A stretch of 64,000 nucleotides of DNA from Kurthia populi (GTDB lineage: Bacteria > Bacillota > Bacilli > Bacillales_A > Planococcaceae), in NCBI RefSeq assembly GCF_042686175.1, contig NZ_JBHUOR010000023.1:1-64000 (forward strand). The letters run 5' to 3'. Below are positions 15,940 to 24,458 of this stretch, one piece after another. A program made the position numbers and the translations under genes. A model generated the notes under the pieces. It had not been told where the DNA came from. It saw only the letters and a program-made list of their open reading frames with translations, and made no database searches. Positions within the stretch are counted from its first letter, which is position 1. The number at the start of each line of letters is the position of its first letter.

Positions 15940-16704
15940 TTAAAGTGCTAATAAGTTGCGTAATTTTTCTTCATTTAAAATATTACCAACGAAGAATTCG
16001 CCGAAGTCTGCATAGCGAGCAGATACTTCATCAAAGCGCATTTCATAAATTAATTTCTTGAATTGTAGTACGTCATTTGCGAATAGTGTAACGCCCCATT
16101 CATGGTCATCAAAGCCGATTGAACCAGAGATGATTTGCTTCACTTTGCCTGCATAGCTGCGTCCAATCATTCCGTGAGAGCGCATCATTGCTTGACGTGC
16201 GTCCATTTCTAGCATGTACCAGTTGGCGCCTTTTTCACGACGTTTATCCATTGGGTAGAAGCAAATATGTTCCCAGCGAGGTAGCTCAGGATATAGGCGA
16301 GCGCGTACATGTTCATTTTGATATGGATCTTGAGCAGGCTCGTCGCCAGCTTTTGCCTTTGCAAGATAGTTCGAAAGCTCAACAACGGATACATAAGAAT
16401 ATGTTGGGATTGTGAAATCAGCAATTGTAAGTTTCGCAAATTTTGTTTCGATTTCATTTAATTCTTCCATTGTTTCGCGTAATGTCATAAGCACGAAATC
16501 TGCTTTTTGACCGACGATTGAGTAAAAGGCATGAGAACCTGTTTTTGCTTCATCTGCTTTATTTAATTCGGCAAGGAATGCGATAAATTCATCGGTAGCT
16601 TCTTTACGGAAGTCCTCATCCATCTGTTTCCACATTGTCCAGTTCATTGCGCGGAAATCATGTAATACATACCAGCCATCTAATGTTTGTGCTGCTTCGA
16701 TCAT
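15940..16704 (-). CDS. hemQ: Coproheme decarboxylase HemQ (chlorite dismutase-like)
   Basis: A 254-aa protein matching the HemQ/YwfI family: QTLDGWYVLHDFRAMNW at the start, the YMLEMDARQAMMRSHGMIGRSYAGK region with the proximal haem histidine, and GSIGFDDHEWGVTLFA. It oxidatively decarboxylates Fe-coproporphyrin III to protohaem in the coproporphyrin-dependent pathway of monoderms. I start at ATG 16704 (MIEAAQTLDGW) because AAGGAGTG lies just upstream; a GTG three codons earlier overlaps that site. Confidence 0.94.
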   Translation of the reverse strand: MIEAAQTLDGWYVLHDFRAMNWTMWKQMDEDFRKEATDEFIAFLAELNKADEAKTGSHAFYSIVGQKADFVLMTLRETMEELNEIETKFAKLTIADFTIPTYSYVSVVELSNYLAKAKAGDEPAQDPYQNEHVRARLYPELPRWEHICFYPMDKRREKGANWYMLEMDARQAMMRSHGMIGRSYAGKVKQIISGSIGFDDHEWGVTLFANDVLQFKKLIYEMRFDEVSARYADFGEFFVGNILNEEKLRNLLAL

Positions 16705-16858
16705 GTGTAACACTCCTTATTAAGTAAGAATCTTCTTCCATGCAATTTTAGCACAACTTCTGAAATTCGTCCGTTGAACAGGTAACGACATTTTCAAAAA
16801 ATGACGAATTCGTGTACACTGAGTAAGAATTAGATTATGAGTACGGGAGATAACAGTT

Positions 16859-17692
16859 ATGAAGGATTTTTTAACGCAAAAAACATGGCGCTACATCGAT
16901 CAATCGGTTAGTGGTATCGGTCGTTCTCCATTAGAATCATTTGCGGCGGATGATACGCTTTGCCATTTAATCGGTGCAGGGATTTCACCTGCGACAGTAC
17001 GAACATGGGTGCACAGTGCCTCAGTCGTAATGGGTATCCAGGATCATCGTTTGCCGTATGTACAAGCAGGGATGGATTTACTAGAAGAGCGCGGCTATCA
17101 TCCAATCGTGCGCAACTCAGGTGGGTTAGCGGTTGTATTAGATGAGGGTGTGCTTAATATTTCGATTGTCATTAGCGAAAAAGAAGGACATATCGATATT
17201 AATACAGGCTATGACATGATGGTGGATTTGATTAAAGCGCTATTTCCAGAAATTGCAGCGCGTATTGAAGCATATGAAATCGTCGGCTCTTATTGCCCGG
17301 GGTCATATGATTTAAGCGTGGATGGTAAAAAATTTGCGGGCATTGCACAGCGTCGTATTCGCGGTGGGATTGCCGTTCAGATTTATTTATCTGTTGAGGG
17401 AAGTGGTGGCGAACGAGCTGAATTGATTCGTGATTTTTATGAACGTGCACTTCAGCAGGAGCCAACAAAGTTTGAGTATCCAAAAGTACGTCCAGAAGTG
17501 ATGGCATCATTATCGGAAATCATTGGTCAGTCATTGACGGTACAAGAGGTAAATGCACGCTTGCAGCAATTTTTGTATACACATTCAGATGAATTACGTA
17601 TGGGGCCTTTCGTGGAAGATGAGATGGAACAATATATGTATTATTTAAAGCGCGTTTTTGAGCGTAATAAAAAGTTGTTAATCGAATCGTAA
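16859..17692 (+). CDS. lipL: Octanoyl-[GcvH]:protein N-octanoyltransferase LipL
   Basis: A 277-aa member of the biotin/lipoate protein ligase fold (BPL_LplA_LipB). The thioester-forming cysteine is C146 in VGSYCPGSYDLS, followed by KKFAGIAQRRIRGGIAVQIY with the conserved lysine. LipL moves octanoyl from GcvH to E2 subunits of 2-oxoacid dehydrogenases, as in B. subtilis YwfL. It is divergent from hemQ, the same arrangement of neighbours as ywfI-ywfL. Confidence 0.9.
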   Translation: MKDFLTQKTWRYIDQSVSGIGRSPLESFAADDTLCHLIGAGISPATVRTWVHSASVVMGIQDHRLPYVQAGMDLLEERGYHPIVRNSGGLAVVLDEGVLNISIVISEKEGHIDINTGYDMMVDLIKALFPEIAARIEAYEIVGSYCPGSYDLSVDGKKFAGIAQRRIRGGIAVQIYLSVEGSGGERAELIRDFYERALQQEPTKFEYPKVRPEVMASLSEIIGQSLTVQEVNARLQQFLYTHSDELRMGPFVEDEMEQYMYYLKRVFERNKKLLIES

Positions 17693-17776
17693 ATTTTTAG
17701 ACACTTGAATGTCACAGTAGATTTCCGTACACTAAAATGGGTATATATTTAAGTATAGAAAGGGTTGCATTTACGA

Positions 17777-18061
17777 ATGGCAAACGAATTTCGAGTTTGC
17801 GATGAATGTCAGGCCGTTAATTTAAAAACGTTGATTCCAAAATTAAAGGAAATCGATCCGGATGCAGAGATTGACATCAAATGCCAATCATATTGTGGAC
17901 CGGGACTTCGTAAAACATTTACGATCGTTAATAACCGTCCATGCGCGGCACATACAGAAGAAGAATTAATGCCGAAAATCATCAAAAAATTAAAATCACA
18001 GAAAAAGCTTCCAGAAGGTTTTGTCGATAAATGGACGCCAGTAGAAGCAGAAGAAAAATAA
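17777..18061 (+). CDS. DUF1450 (YuzB-like) cysteine-containing small protein
   Basis: A 94-aa protein with FRVCDECQAVN near the N-terminus and CQSYCGPGLRKTFTIVNNRPCAAHTEEEL in the middle, the pattern of DUF1450. The cysteines suggest metal or redox chemistry; function is not established. The ATG at 17777 is chosen over an upstream TTG because AAAGGG lies at a normal distance. The last 30 residues are lysine-rich and charged. Confidence 0.82.
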   Translation: MANEFRVCDECQAVNLKTLIPKLKEIDPDAEIDIKCQSYCGPGLRKTFTIVNNRPCAAHTEEELMPKIIKKLKSQKKLPEGFVDKWTPVEAEEK

Positions 18062-18180
18062 GTATTTTAGCAGGTTGCGCAGTCGACCTGCTCTATTTTT
18101 TTCTCTAAAAGACAAAGGACAAAAGCCATCTTGTTTCGAAAATAGAGATGGTCGTACAATGGAATAAGGGGGTAATGCGT

Positions 18181-19479
18181 GTGAGTTATGCAACGAAAAA
18201 GTTAGCAGAAGAAAAGGTATTTAAAGATCCCGTCCATCGCTATGTGCATGTGCGAGATCAGGTGATTTGGGATTTAGTCGCAACGCGTGAATTCCAGCGC
18301 CTACGCCGAATTAAACAGCTCGGTACAACCTATTTAGTATTCCACGGTGCGGAACATAGCCGCTTCAGCCATTCATTAGGGGTGTATGAAATTACGCGTC
18401 GTGTCGTCGATGATGTATTTGTCGATTATCCAGAGTGGGATAATTCAGAGCGTCTTGTGGCGTTATGTGCGGCACTTTTACATGATCTCGGTCACGGGCC
18501 GTTTTCACACGCGTTTGAACATGTTTTTAATTTGGATCACGAGGCGTATACACGTGCCATTATTTTAGGGGATACAGAAGTCAATGAAGTGCTTCGTCGT
18601 GTCGCAGAGGATTTTCCGCAGAAAGTGTCAGATGTTATTGAAAAAACATATGAGAATCAACAGGTGGTCAGTCTAATTTCAAGTCAAATTGATGCAGACC
18701 GCATGGATTACTTACAGCGAGATGCATATTTTACTGGTGTAAGTTATGGTCATTTTGATATGGAGCGCATTTTGCGTGTTATGCGTCCGCGCGAGGACCA
18801 AATCGTCATTAAATCGAGTGGTATGCATGCCGTAGAGGACTATATTATGAGCCGCTATCAAATGTACTGGCAAGTTTATTTCCACCCGGTATCACGCAGC
18901 GCAGAGGTGATTTTGCGTAAGACATTAGAGCGTGCGCAGGAGTTATATCATGAGGGCTACACATTTAAAGTAGAACCAACGCCATTTAAATCATTTTTTG
19001 ATGGCAATATTGAGCTTCAACAATATATTGAGCTAGATGAAACTATCATTATGACGTACTTCCATTTTTGGACGCATGAAGAAGATGCGATTTTAAGTGA
19101 TTTAAGTAGTCGATTTTTAAATCGTCGTCTATTCAAATATATTGAGTATGACCCAGGTGCAGATTTTAAAAAGGTTTTAGAGTTAGAGGAATTATATAAA
19201 AAGGCCGGTCTGAATGCGAATTATTATTTAGTGCATGATTCGACATCAGACCTACCGTATGATTTTTACCGTCCAGGTGAAGAAGAGGGGCGCTTGCCGA
19301 TTCATTTACTGCGCTCGAATGGTGAATTATCTGAGCTATCTCGTAGTTCAGAGGTGGTTGAGTCGATTTCAGGGAAACGACGCTTTGACCATAAAATTTA
19401 TTTTCCAGAAGACGTATTATTAGAAAATGGCAAAAAGCGTATGCTACGTAAACAAATATTAGAAGTATTAAATCGATAG
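18181..19479 (+). CDS. ywfO: HD-domain phosphohydrolase YwfO
   Basis: A 432-aa HD-superfamily protein of the dGTPase/SAMHD1-like group. The metal ligands are H in FHGAEHSRFSHSLGVYE, HD in LLHDLGHGPFSHAFEH and D in DADRMDYLQRDAYF. YwfO-type proteins are thought to hydrolyse nucleoside triphosphates; the substrate here is not shown. I choose GTG 18181 (VSYATKKLAEEKVFKDPVHRY) with GGGGG 8 nt upstream; earlier ATGs are too close to that site. ywgA follows 19 nt later. Confidence 0.88.
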   Translation: MSYATKKLAEEKVFKDPVHRYVHVRDQVIWDLVATREFQRLRRIKQLGTTYLVFHGAEHSRFSHSLGVYEITRRVVDDVFVDYPEWDNSERLVALCAALLHDLGHGPFSHAFEHVFNLDHEAYTRAIILGDTEVNEVLRRVAEDFPQKVSDVIEKTYENQQVVSLISSQIDADRMDYLQRDAYFTGVSYGHFDMERILRVMRPREDQIVIKSSGMHAVEDYIMSRYQMYWQVYFHPVSRSAEVILRKTLERAQELYHEGYTFKVEPTPFKSFFDGNIELQQYIELDETIIMTYFHFWTHEEDAILSDLSSRFLNRRLFKYIEYDPGADFKKVLELEELYKKAGLNANYYLVHDSTSDLPYDFYRPGEEEGRLPIHLLRSNGELSELSRSSEVVESISGKRRFDHKIYFPEDVLLENGKKRMLRKQILEVLNR

Positions 19480-19498
19480 TTTGAAAGGGGAGCGACTT

Positions 19499-20005
19499 GT
19501 GTTAGAAGAACATGCCAATGTCGTACGTGTTGTATCATTAGCCGGTGAAGTAACAGGTCGAAAGAAGTTACAAAAAATCGTCTATATCGCGAAAAAATTG
19601 AATTATCCATTCCATGAAAAATATCATTTTCATATGTATGGACCTTATTCCGAAGAATTAACGATGCGTGTAGAAGAATTATGCACAATGGGCTTTTTAA
19701 CAGAACGCAAGGAAGATAGAGGCTCTTATCAACAGTATCGTTATGAAGTAACGGATAAAGGAACGACATTTACAGAGAGCTTTTGTAAGGAAGCGGGCGG
19801 GTTGCCGCAAATCATTGAAGAGCTGAATACACAAAGTGCGCGCTTCTTAGAATTAGTATCGTCTCTGCTTTATTTCGACGAGCTTTCACGGGAGCAGCAA
19901 ATAGTAAAAGTACGTACCGTAAAAGCAAAATTAAACTTTACAGATGAAGAGTTCGAGCATGCTTTTACGTTTATGACGAAACTAAATCAGTTTAAAAATA
20001 ATTAA
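19499..20005 (+). CDS. ywgA: YwgA family protein
   Basis: A 168-aa soluble protein matching YwgA: GRKKLQKIVYIAKKLNYPF, YHFHMYGPYSEELTMRVEEL and RYEVTDKG. This resembles the antitoxin SocA/Panacea-like helical fold, but I do not assign that function. The GTG at 19499 has AGGGGAG 7 nt upstream. The ywfO-ywgA pairing is conserved in B. subtilis. Confidence 0.85.
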   Translation: MLEEHANVVRVVSLAGEVTGRKKLQKIVYIAKKLNYPFHEKYHFHMYGPYSEELTMRVEELCTMGFLTERKEDRGSYQQYRYEVTDKGTTFTESFCKEAGGLPQIIEELNTQSARFLELVSSLLYFDELSREQQIVKVRTVKAKLNFTDEEFEHAFTFMTKLNQFKNN

Positions 20006-20055
20006 AACGGTGTATAATAACACTATCCTATAAACGAAAGGAATGAGGGTGGCCG

Positions 20056-20064
20056 ATGAAGTAG
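20056..20064 (+). CDS. Minimal upstream ORF (Met-Lys-stop) in the ABC-F leader
   Basis: ATG AAG TAG preceded by GAGGGTGG at 3-7 nt. The stop codon touches the 5' arm of the first leader hairpin. A longer 20-codon frame from ATG 20043 overlaps it in another frame but has its ribosome binding site directly abutting the start, which makes it less likely. Sensing by such a short ORF would rely on initiation or termination stalling. Confidence 0.5.
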   Translation: MK

Positions 20065-20223
20065 TCTTATTTTTTAACGAACGAAGTGAACAAAACTTTG
20101 CGTAAAAAATAGGATTAGTCTGCCCAAATTCAATTTATACAGAGAAACGTCATCAGCATGGCTTTCTTATACAACCGCTAGAGTGGCGGAGTATGCCTGA
20201 ATTTCAGGAAACACTCTCTGACT

Positions 20224-20256
20224 AATCCTTCCAAAATTTTTTGGAGGGATTTTTAT
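20224..20256 (+). terminator. Attenuator terminator upstream of the ABC-F gene
   Basis: AATCCTTCCAAAA pairs with TTTTTTGGAGGGATT, followed by TTTT. It lies 35 nt upstream of the gene, after the leader ORF, so it acts on the ABC-F transcript. Confidence 0.82.
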
Positions 20257-20290
20257 ATAGTGAAAAGTCCCTCTTTAGGAGGACAACCCC

Positions 20291-21889
20291 ATGACAGAAT
20301 TATGTCGTATACATCAACTTTCATATAAAGAAATTTTAACGAATAATACTGTATCGATAAAGGCAGGTGCGCGCATTGGCATCGTTGGCGCAAACGGTGC
20401 AGGGAAATCAACATTATTGAAGCTTTTAGCAGGGAAAATACAGCCGACAGAGGGGCATATAGAATGGTTCAAAAAAGCGTCGACCTTTTTAGTAGAGCAG
20501 GAGCAGGAAACGTTTGAGCGAGAGGTGGCGAAAAATGTACAGCAAGTTTGGCAGGTGCCAGCACGTAGTTATGAGCAGCTAAGTGGTGGGGAAAAGCTGA
20601 AGTTACGTTTAGCAGAGGCCTTTGCAAAGAAGCCACAGCTTTTATTACTCGATGAACCAACCAATCATCTTGATGCAGCTAGCTTAGCACTACTCACAAA
20701 GCAGCTAAAGCGCTACCGCGGCACAGTCATTGTCGTATCACATAATCGTGCTTTTTTAAATGATGTTGTAAATGAAATTTGGCATATCAAGGAGCAACAG
20801 GTAACGCGTTATAAGGGCAATTATGCGGCGTATCGTGAGCAGTACGAGGCAAAGCTTCTACGTCAGCAAAAAGAATATGACAAGCAGCAACAAGAGGTGG
20901 CGCGCATTGAACATCAAATGGCGAAAATCACCTCATGGAGTGAGCAAGCGCATGCCGATTCAACGAAGCATGAATTTGCGAAGGAATTTTATCGTGTGAA
21001 GGCCAAGCGTATGGATGCACAAGTGAAATCGAAGCAAAAGCGCCTCGAAAAAGAGCTTGATAAGCATCAGATTGAACAACCTAAAAAGAAGTACGCGGTG
21101 CAATTTGAATTTCAGCAAAGTGATCCAACAGGAAAGCATTTGCTAGAGCTGAAGCATGTATCGAAAAAATTTGGTGAGCAGGTCATTTTTAATGATGTGA
21201 ATGCGACGATTGGCTACGGTGAGCGTATTGCACTCGTTGGCGCAAATGGTGCGGGCAAGACGACACTACTACGTATGCTGTTGAATCAAGAAAGCTATGA
21301 CGGTGAAATTTGGCGTTCGCCGGCTGCAGACATTGGCTATTTAACACAGCAGGTTTTTGATTTGCCAGACGATCAAACACCGAGTGAACTATTTGAGCGC
21401 CCCACATTTGAAGAGCGTGGGCTTGTACAGACACTGATGATTCACCTCGGTTTTACGAGTGCGCAGTGGGAGGAGCCGATTGCACGAATGAGTATGGGGG
21501 AACGTGTGAAATGTAAGCTGATGGCCCTTATTTTAGCGAAGAAAAATGTGCTTATTTTAGATGAGCCGACGAATCATCTAGATTTGGAATCACGTGAGCA
21601 GCTTGAACAGGTGTTGGGCGACTATAATGGTACGATTATCGTCGTATCGCATGATGCCTACTTTGTTGAAAAAACGACGACAACACGTTTCTTTATTGAA
21701 AATCATCAATTAATTACACCAGCACAGGACGTAGAGACAGCAGATGATAAAGAGCGTATGCAACTCGAAAATCGTCTACAAGATGTGCTCGGTCAGCTAA
21801 GCTTTTTGACGGCAAAGGACGCGCAGTATGAGGAGCTTGATGAGGAGTTTCACCGATTGACGGTGCAATTACGACAATTAAAGTCATAG
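20291..21889 (+). CDS. vmlR: Antibiotic-resistance ABC-F ribosomal protection protein (VmlR-like)
   Basis: A 532-aa soluble tandem ABC ATPase without membrane segments. The first domain has GANGAGKST (about 33-41), LSGGEKLKLRL and LLLLDEPTNHLD. The second has GANGAGKTT, MSMGERVKCKL and LILDEPTNHLD. The interdomain arm (about 185-275, ITSWSEQAHADSTKHEF then VKAKRMDAQVKSKQKRLEKE) closely matches B. subtilis VmlR, which protects the ribosome from lincomycin, pleuromutilins and streptogramin A. The linker tip sets drug range and cannot be judged here. The ribosome binding site is AGGAGG. The attenuator supports a resistance role. Confidence 0.87.
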   Translation: MTELCRIHQLSYKEILTNNTVSIKAGARIGIVGANGAGKSTLLKLLAGKIQPTEGHIEWFKKASTFLVEQEQETFEREVAKNVQQVWQVPARSYEQLSGGEKLKLRLAEAFAKKPQLLLLDEPTNHLDAASLALLTKQLKRYRGTVIVVSHNRAFLNDVVNEIWHIKEQQVTRYKGNYAAYREQYEAKLLRQQKEYDKQQQEVARIEHQMAKITSWSEQAHADSTKHEFAKEFYRVKAKRMDAQVKSKQKRLEKELDKHQIEQPKKKYAVQFEFQQSDPTGKHLLELKHVSKKFGEQVIFNDVNATIGYGERIALVGANGAGKTTLLRMLLNQESYDGEIWRSPAADIGYLTQQVFDLPDDQTPSELFERPTFEERGLVQTLMIHLGFTSAQWEEPIARMSMGERVKCKLMALILAKKNVLILDEPTNHLDLESREQLEQVLGDYNGTIIVVSHDAYFVEKTTTTRFFIENHQLITPAQDVETADDKERMQLENRLQDVLGQLSFLTAKDAQYEELDEEFHRLTVQLRQLKS

Positions 21890-21910
21890 CAAAAAAGGAA
21901 TCGTTTAAAG

Positions 21911-22100
21911 GAACTGACCCACGAAAGTGAGACAAAGAAAAAGACAATATTTTTCAACTGAATTTGACGGACGCTTTCCCGGGGCATGGCGGAAGCCTCC
22001 TCGCTCGCAAGCTCACTGCGGGGTCTTCCACTCATGCTAAGGGCTAGGGCTTCCCTAGGAGTCGCCGTCAAATTCTTGTCCCATCCTTTTTTTCGGTACG
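21911..22100 (-). mobile_element. IS3-derivative fragment, copy 3 (end segment only)
   Basis: Starts with the same GAACTGACCCACGAAAGTGA end as copies 1 and 2, includes the full palindromic repeat, and stops within the orfB terminus (TTTTTCGGTAC). The right end and orfA part are absent. It too follows a GGAATC stem sequence in a gap between convergent genes. Confidence 0.7.
21961..22074. repeat. Palindromic repeat with TTTGACGG ends, copy 3
   Basis: AATTTGACGG and CCGTCAAATT ends with the structured centre (GGCATGGCGGAAGCC, GCTCGCAAGCTC, GTCTTCCACTCATGC). It is the fullest copy together with 8017-8124. Confidence 0.78.
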
Positions 22101-22168
22101 TACTTTTTTGTGCTATAGGCACCTTTTGGTTTCATTTGAACGGCGATAAGCGATGACGTAATGAAAAA

Positions 22169-22230
22169 AATAATCATAAAAAAAGCAGAAATCGCATTTT
22201 ACTGCGATTTCTGCTTTTTTTATGATTATT
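22169..22230. terminator. Long perfect bidirectional terminator
   Basis: Exact 28-bp inverted repeat (22169-22196 and 22203-22230) around TTTTAC. The GC-bearing part is AGCAGAAATCGCA, flanked by seven A or T residues. It serves the ABC-F side and the tautomerase gene. Confidence 0.93.
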
Positions 22231-22234
22231 CAAA

Positions 22235-22420
22235 CTATTTATCAGACGCGCGTACGCCACCGTTTGCATAATGCTCTTTTTTCATTTCTTCAATGATGAT
22301 GGTGATGTTTTCCTTTGGTGCGTTAACTGTGCGAGAAATTGCATCCGTAACTTCTGTTACAAGCGCACGTTTTTGGTCATCATTACGACCTTCAATCATT
22401 TTAATCGTTACTACAGGCAT
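22235..22420 (-). CDS. ywhB: 4-oxalocrotonate tautomerase-like protein YwhB
   Basis: A 61-aa tautomerase-superfamily protein: MPVVTIKMIEGRNDDQKRAL with the catalytic Pro exposed after Met removal, and a conserved Arg in the first helix. I take the ATG at 22420, since starts three codons earlier would bury Pro1. GGAG lies 8 nt upstream. B. subtilis YwhB has low 2-hydroxymuconate tautomerase activity; the physiological substrate is unknown. Confidence 0.88.
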   Translation of the reverse strand: MPVVTIKMIEGRNDDQKRALVTEVTDAISRTVNAPKENITIIIEEMKKEHYANGGVRASDK

Positions 22421-22490
22421 TTGTGACACTCCTCGTTTATAATGATATAGTGAATCTTAGTTAATCATATCAGAACGGAGGATTTTTGGA

Positions 22491-22991
22491 ATGGCTGAAA
22501 AGAAAAAAATGGAATTTAATATTATAAAAAATGCACCTACAGATGGGCATAAAGGATACGGGATTGGTTCGTTATCATTAGAAAATGTATCACCTGTTAT
22601 TATTGATGTAGAAGAGGGCACTGCTGCTGTTGACATCGGTGCGATGCATGCGCGTAGCGTTGTTGAAAAAGGCATTAAATTTACAACCAATCGTGAAGAC
22701 TCAGAGGGTGGTAAAAACTACTGGCTTGTCTGGGTAACGATTGAACAAAAACCAGAGGGCGGCTACTATGCGGGGGTGACAGCTTGTGAAATGGTCGTCA
22801 ATCGCGAAAAACGTCGTGGCTATAAAATTTTAGCAGACCACGTGAATCGCATGGACAAATCAATGAAACGTAAAATTATGGTCGACAATATGGACGAGAA
22901 GTCAAAACACGTTTTGGCTGATTTCTTAAGAGGCTTTGATGAGGCAATGTGGAATCGTAGCGATGAACAATTACGTAATGAGCTCGCATAA
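22491..22991 (+). CDS. ywhD: YwhD family protein
   Basis: A 166-aa soluble protein matching B. subtilis YwhD: FNIIKNAPTDGHKGYGIGSL at the start, DIGAMHARSVVEKGIKFT in the middle, and FLRGFDEAMWNR near the end. The function is unknown. It is divergent from ywhB with a shared 70-bp intergenic region and has a GGAGG ribosome binding site. Confidence 0.88.
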   Translation: MAEKKKMEFNIIKNAPTDGHKGYGIGSLSLENVSPVIIDVEEGTAAVDIGAMHARSVVEKGIKFTTNREDSEGGKNYWLVWVTIEQKPEGGYYAGVTACEMVVNREKRRGYKILADHVNRMDKSMKRKIMVDNMDEKSKHVLADFLRGFDEAMWNRSDEQLRNELA

Positions 22992-23168
22992 GTGACCAAA
23001 ATATGAAGTTCTTCCCCCAAGGTTGAAACTAACCTGAAAAGGAAGTACACTAAAATATAAAGTCTAACACTAGACTTTGGACAGCAGTCTTGTATACTTT
23101 GTGTTTATGCAGGTATTTGAAACCCTAAACCCAAGCCAGATGCCTTGTCTTAAACATAAAACAAGCAG

Positions 23169-23218
23169 AAAAAGCTTTCAATGCGCCTAACGGACAATGG
23201 CGATATTGGAAGCTTTTT
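23169..23218. terminator. Bidirectional terminator between ywhD and the GGDEF gene
   Basis: AAAAGCTTTCAAT pairs imperfectly with ATTGGAAGCTTTTTT, with inner CGCC/GGCG pairing. The right arm touches the GGDEF stop codon. The preceding 22992-23168 holds no gene that I can see. Confidence 0.8.
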
Positions 23219-24309
23219 TAATGTTCTTTTTTTAGTTGATTGGCATGAAGAATGGAATTTAATTGTTTTGAATTACTTTGAGATTGGCGAATATCGTCTG
23301 CTAATCTGACGAGTGATTCACTTGTGATTGCATTGTCTGGGTAGTTGACGATACTAAACGATGCAGTTACATGTACTTCTTCGAAATTAGATAAAATAAA
23401 TGCACGCTCGCGTAAGAGCATACGTAGCTCAGATGCATAATTTAATGCAATAGCGGGCGCTGCATCATAACAAATTAAATAAAATTCCTCGCCGCTTACG
23501 CGTGTTAAAAGGCTATTATGTTCTTGTGCGTAATCATCTAAAATTTTTGCGAGTTGCTTTAAAATTTCATCCCCGTATAAATGACCATAATGATGATTAA
23601 CTGCGCGGAAACGATCAATATCAATTAAAACAAGTGCAAATGCCAGACGGTTGTTTGTCAGGCGATTTAATTCTTCGCGGAAAATGCGATTATTTGGGAC
23701 ACCTGTTAAATAATCTGTATCAGCCAGTTTTTCAACAGCGCGTGTATAAGCGAATTGTTTTTTGAAAATGTATAACACGCCATAGGTTGCATAAAAGGCA
23801 AAGGCACTCATGAATGTTAATGTCCAAAGTGATGGATCATCCCAAGTGACGGGTGTCACAATAAGAATGAAAAATAAAAATTCTAGCACGCATGGCCAAA
23901 TATAGGCATGTACATTTTTAGAGGTAATCGGAATTTTCATCGCAATAAGTGACATGACGCTACCGACAACTATCGTATTAAGACCAAAAATCATCGTATT
24001 CATTGAAAAGTCAGCGGAAATCATGCGGAAGAGCCCCGCAATTACAGCCGTAATAAACCCTGCCTGTGGACCACCGATAATAATCGCCAATAACAAGACG
24101 GCAGAGCGTGTATCACCAATCACTTCGCTGGATAAATGTAAGGAAGTTCTCATTACTAAAATTGCGATGATTCCTGCGCCACATCCAACGAGAATAGGAT
24201 AATAAGGCTGATATTCTTTTTTAAAGCCGCCAAAGAATTCATATAAAAAATAAGCTAATACGATAAACGTAAATAAAATTGAAAAGTTTATAATAAGGCT
24301 CAGTATCAT
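23218..24309 (-). CDS. Membrane-bound diguanylate cyclase-like GGDEF protein
   Basis: A 363-aa protein. The N-terminal half has five to six transmembrane segments of the 5TM-LYT sensor type (GGPQAGFITAVIAGLFRMIS is diagnostic). The C-terminal GGDEF domain (about 190-350) contains DTDYLTGVPNNRIF and the active-site loop RVSGEEFYLI, that is SGEEF in place of GG(D/E)EF. No RxxD inhibitory site is seen five residues upstream of the loop. It could be an active cyclase or a degenerate sensor. It is monocistronic, and a TATAAT lies on the minus strand at 24343-24338. Confidence 0.85.
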   Translation of the reverse strand: MILSLIINFSILFTFIVLAYFLYEFFGGFKKEYQPYYPILVGCGAGIIAILVMRTSLHLSSEVIGDTRSAVLLLAIIIGGPQAGFITAVIAGLFRMISADFSMNTMIFGLNTIVVGSVMSLIAMKIPITSKNVHAYIWPCVLEFLFFILIVTPVTWDDPSLWTLTFMSAFAFYATYGVLYIFKKQFAYTRAVEKLADTDYLTGVPNNRIFREELNRLTNNRLAFALVLIDIDRFRAVNHHYGHLYGDEILKQLAKILDDYAQEHNSLLTRVSGEEFYLICYDAAPAIALNYASELRMLLRERAFILSNFEEVHVTASFSIVNYPDNAITSESLVRLADDIRQSQSNSKQLNSILHANQLKKEH

Positions 24310-24392
24310 TTGATTTCTCCTAGCTAATAGTGGTTCTATTATACACTAAATTATTTAGAGTCGTTTAGGCGCAGTGAAATTTCTCTACATCC

Positions 24393-24422
24393 TTGAAAAA
24401 AACTTATATCTTAGCCTATAAT
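24393..24422 (+). promoter_or_regulatory. Promoter of ywiB-argS
   Basis: TTGAAA (24393-24398) and TATAAT (24417-24422) with 18-nt spacing. This places the transcript start downstream of the upstream in-frame ATG and fixes the ywiB start at the TTG. Confidence 0.75.
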
Positions 24423-24458
24423 AATAAGGTTATATTAACAAAGAGCGGAGGAGCTTTT

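Larger units (their letters stand above)
20013..20282 (+). promoter_or_regulatory. Ribosome-sensing attenuator leader of the VmlR-like ABC-F gene
   Basis: A TATAAT (20013-20018) begins a leader of about 260 nt. A minimal upstream ORF (20056-20064) is followed at once by a 5' arm (about 20065-20079, CTTATTTTTTAACG) that can pair with CGTAAAAAATAGG at 20101-20113. The adjoining AGGATTAGTC (20111-20120) is exactly complementary to GACTAATCCT (20220-20229), which is also the 5' edge of a terminator. A ribosome held at the upstream ORF would cover the 5' arm, freeing the 3' arm to break the terminator. This is the logic of drug-induced ABC-F genes. Confidence 0.72.

Noticed and set aside
20043..20105. 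20-codon leader peptide (start ATG 20043) in the ABC-F leader
   Set aside because: Its start directly abuts the AAGGA sequence, leaving no spacing; the ATG at 20056 has a better placed site. It is kept only as an alternative.
22992..23168. Possible transposase remnant between ywhD and the GGDEF gene
   Set aside because: No frame or inverted ends could be recognised; only the terminator at its right side is supportable.
24393..24458. Longer ywiB start at ATG 24393
   Set aside because: The interval is the promoter (TTGAAA-18-TATAAT), so it cannot be translated from this transcript.
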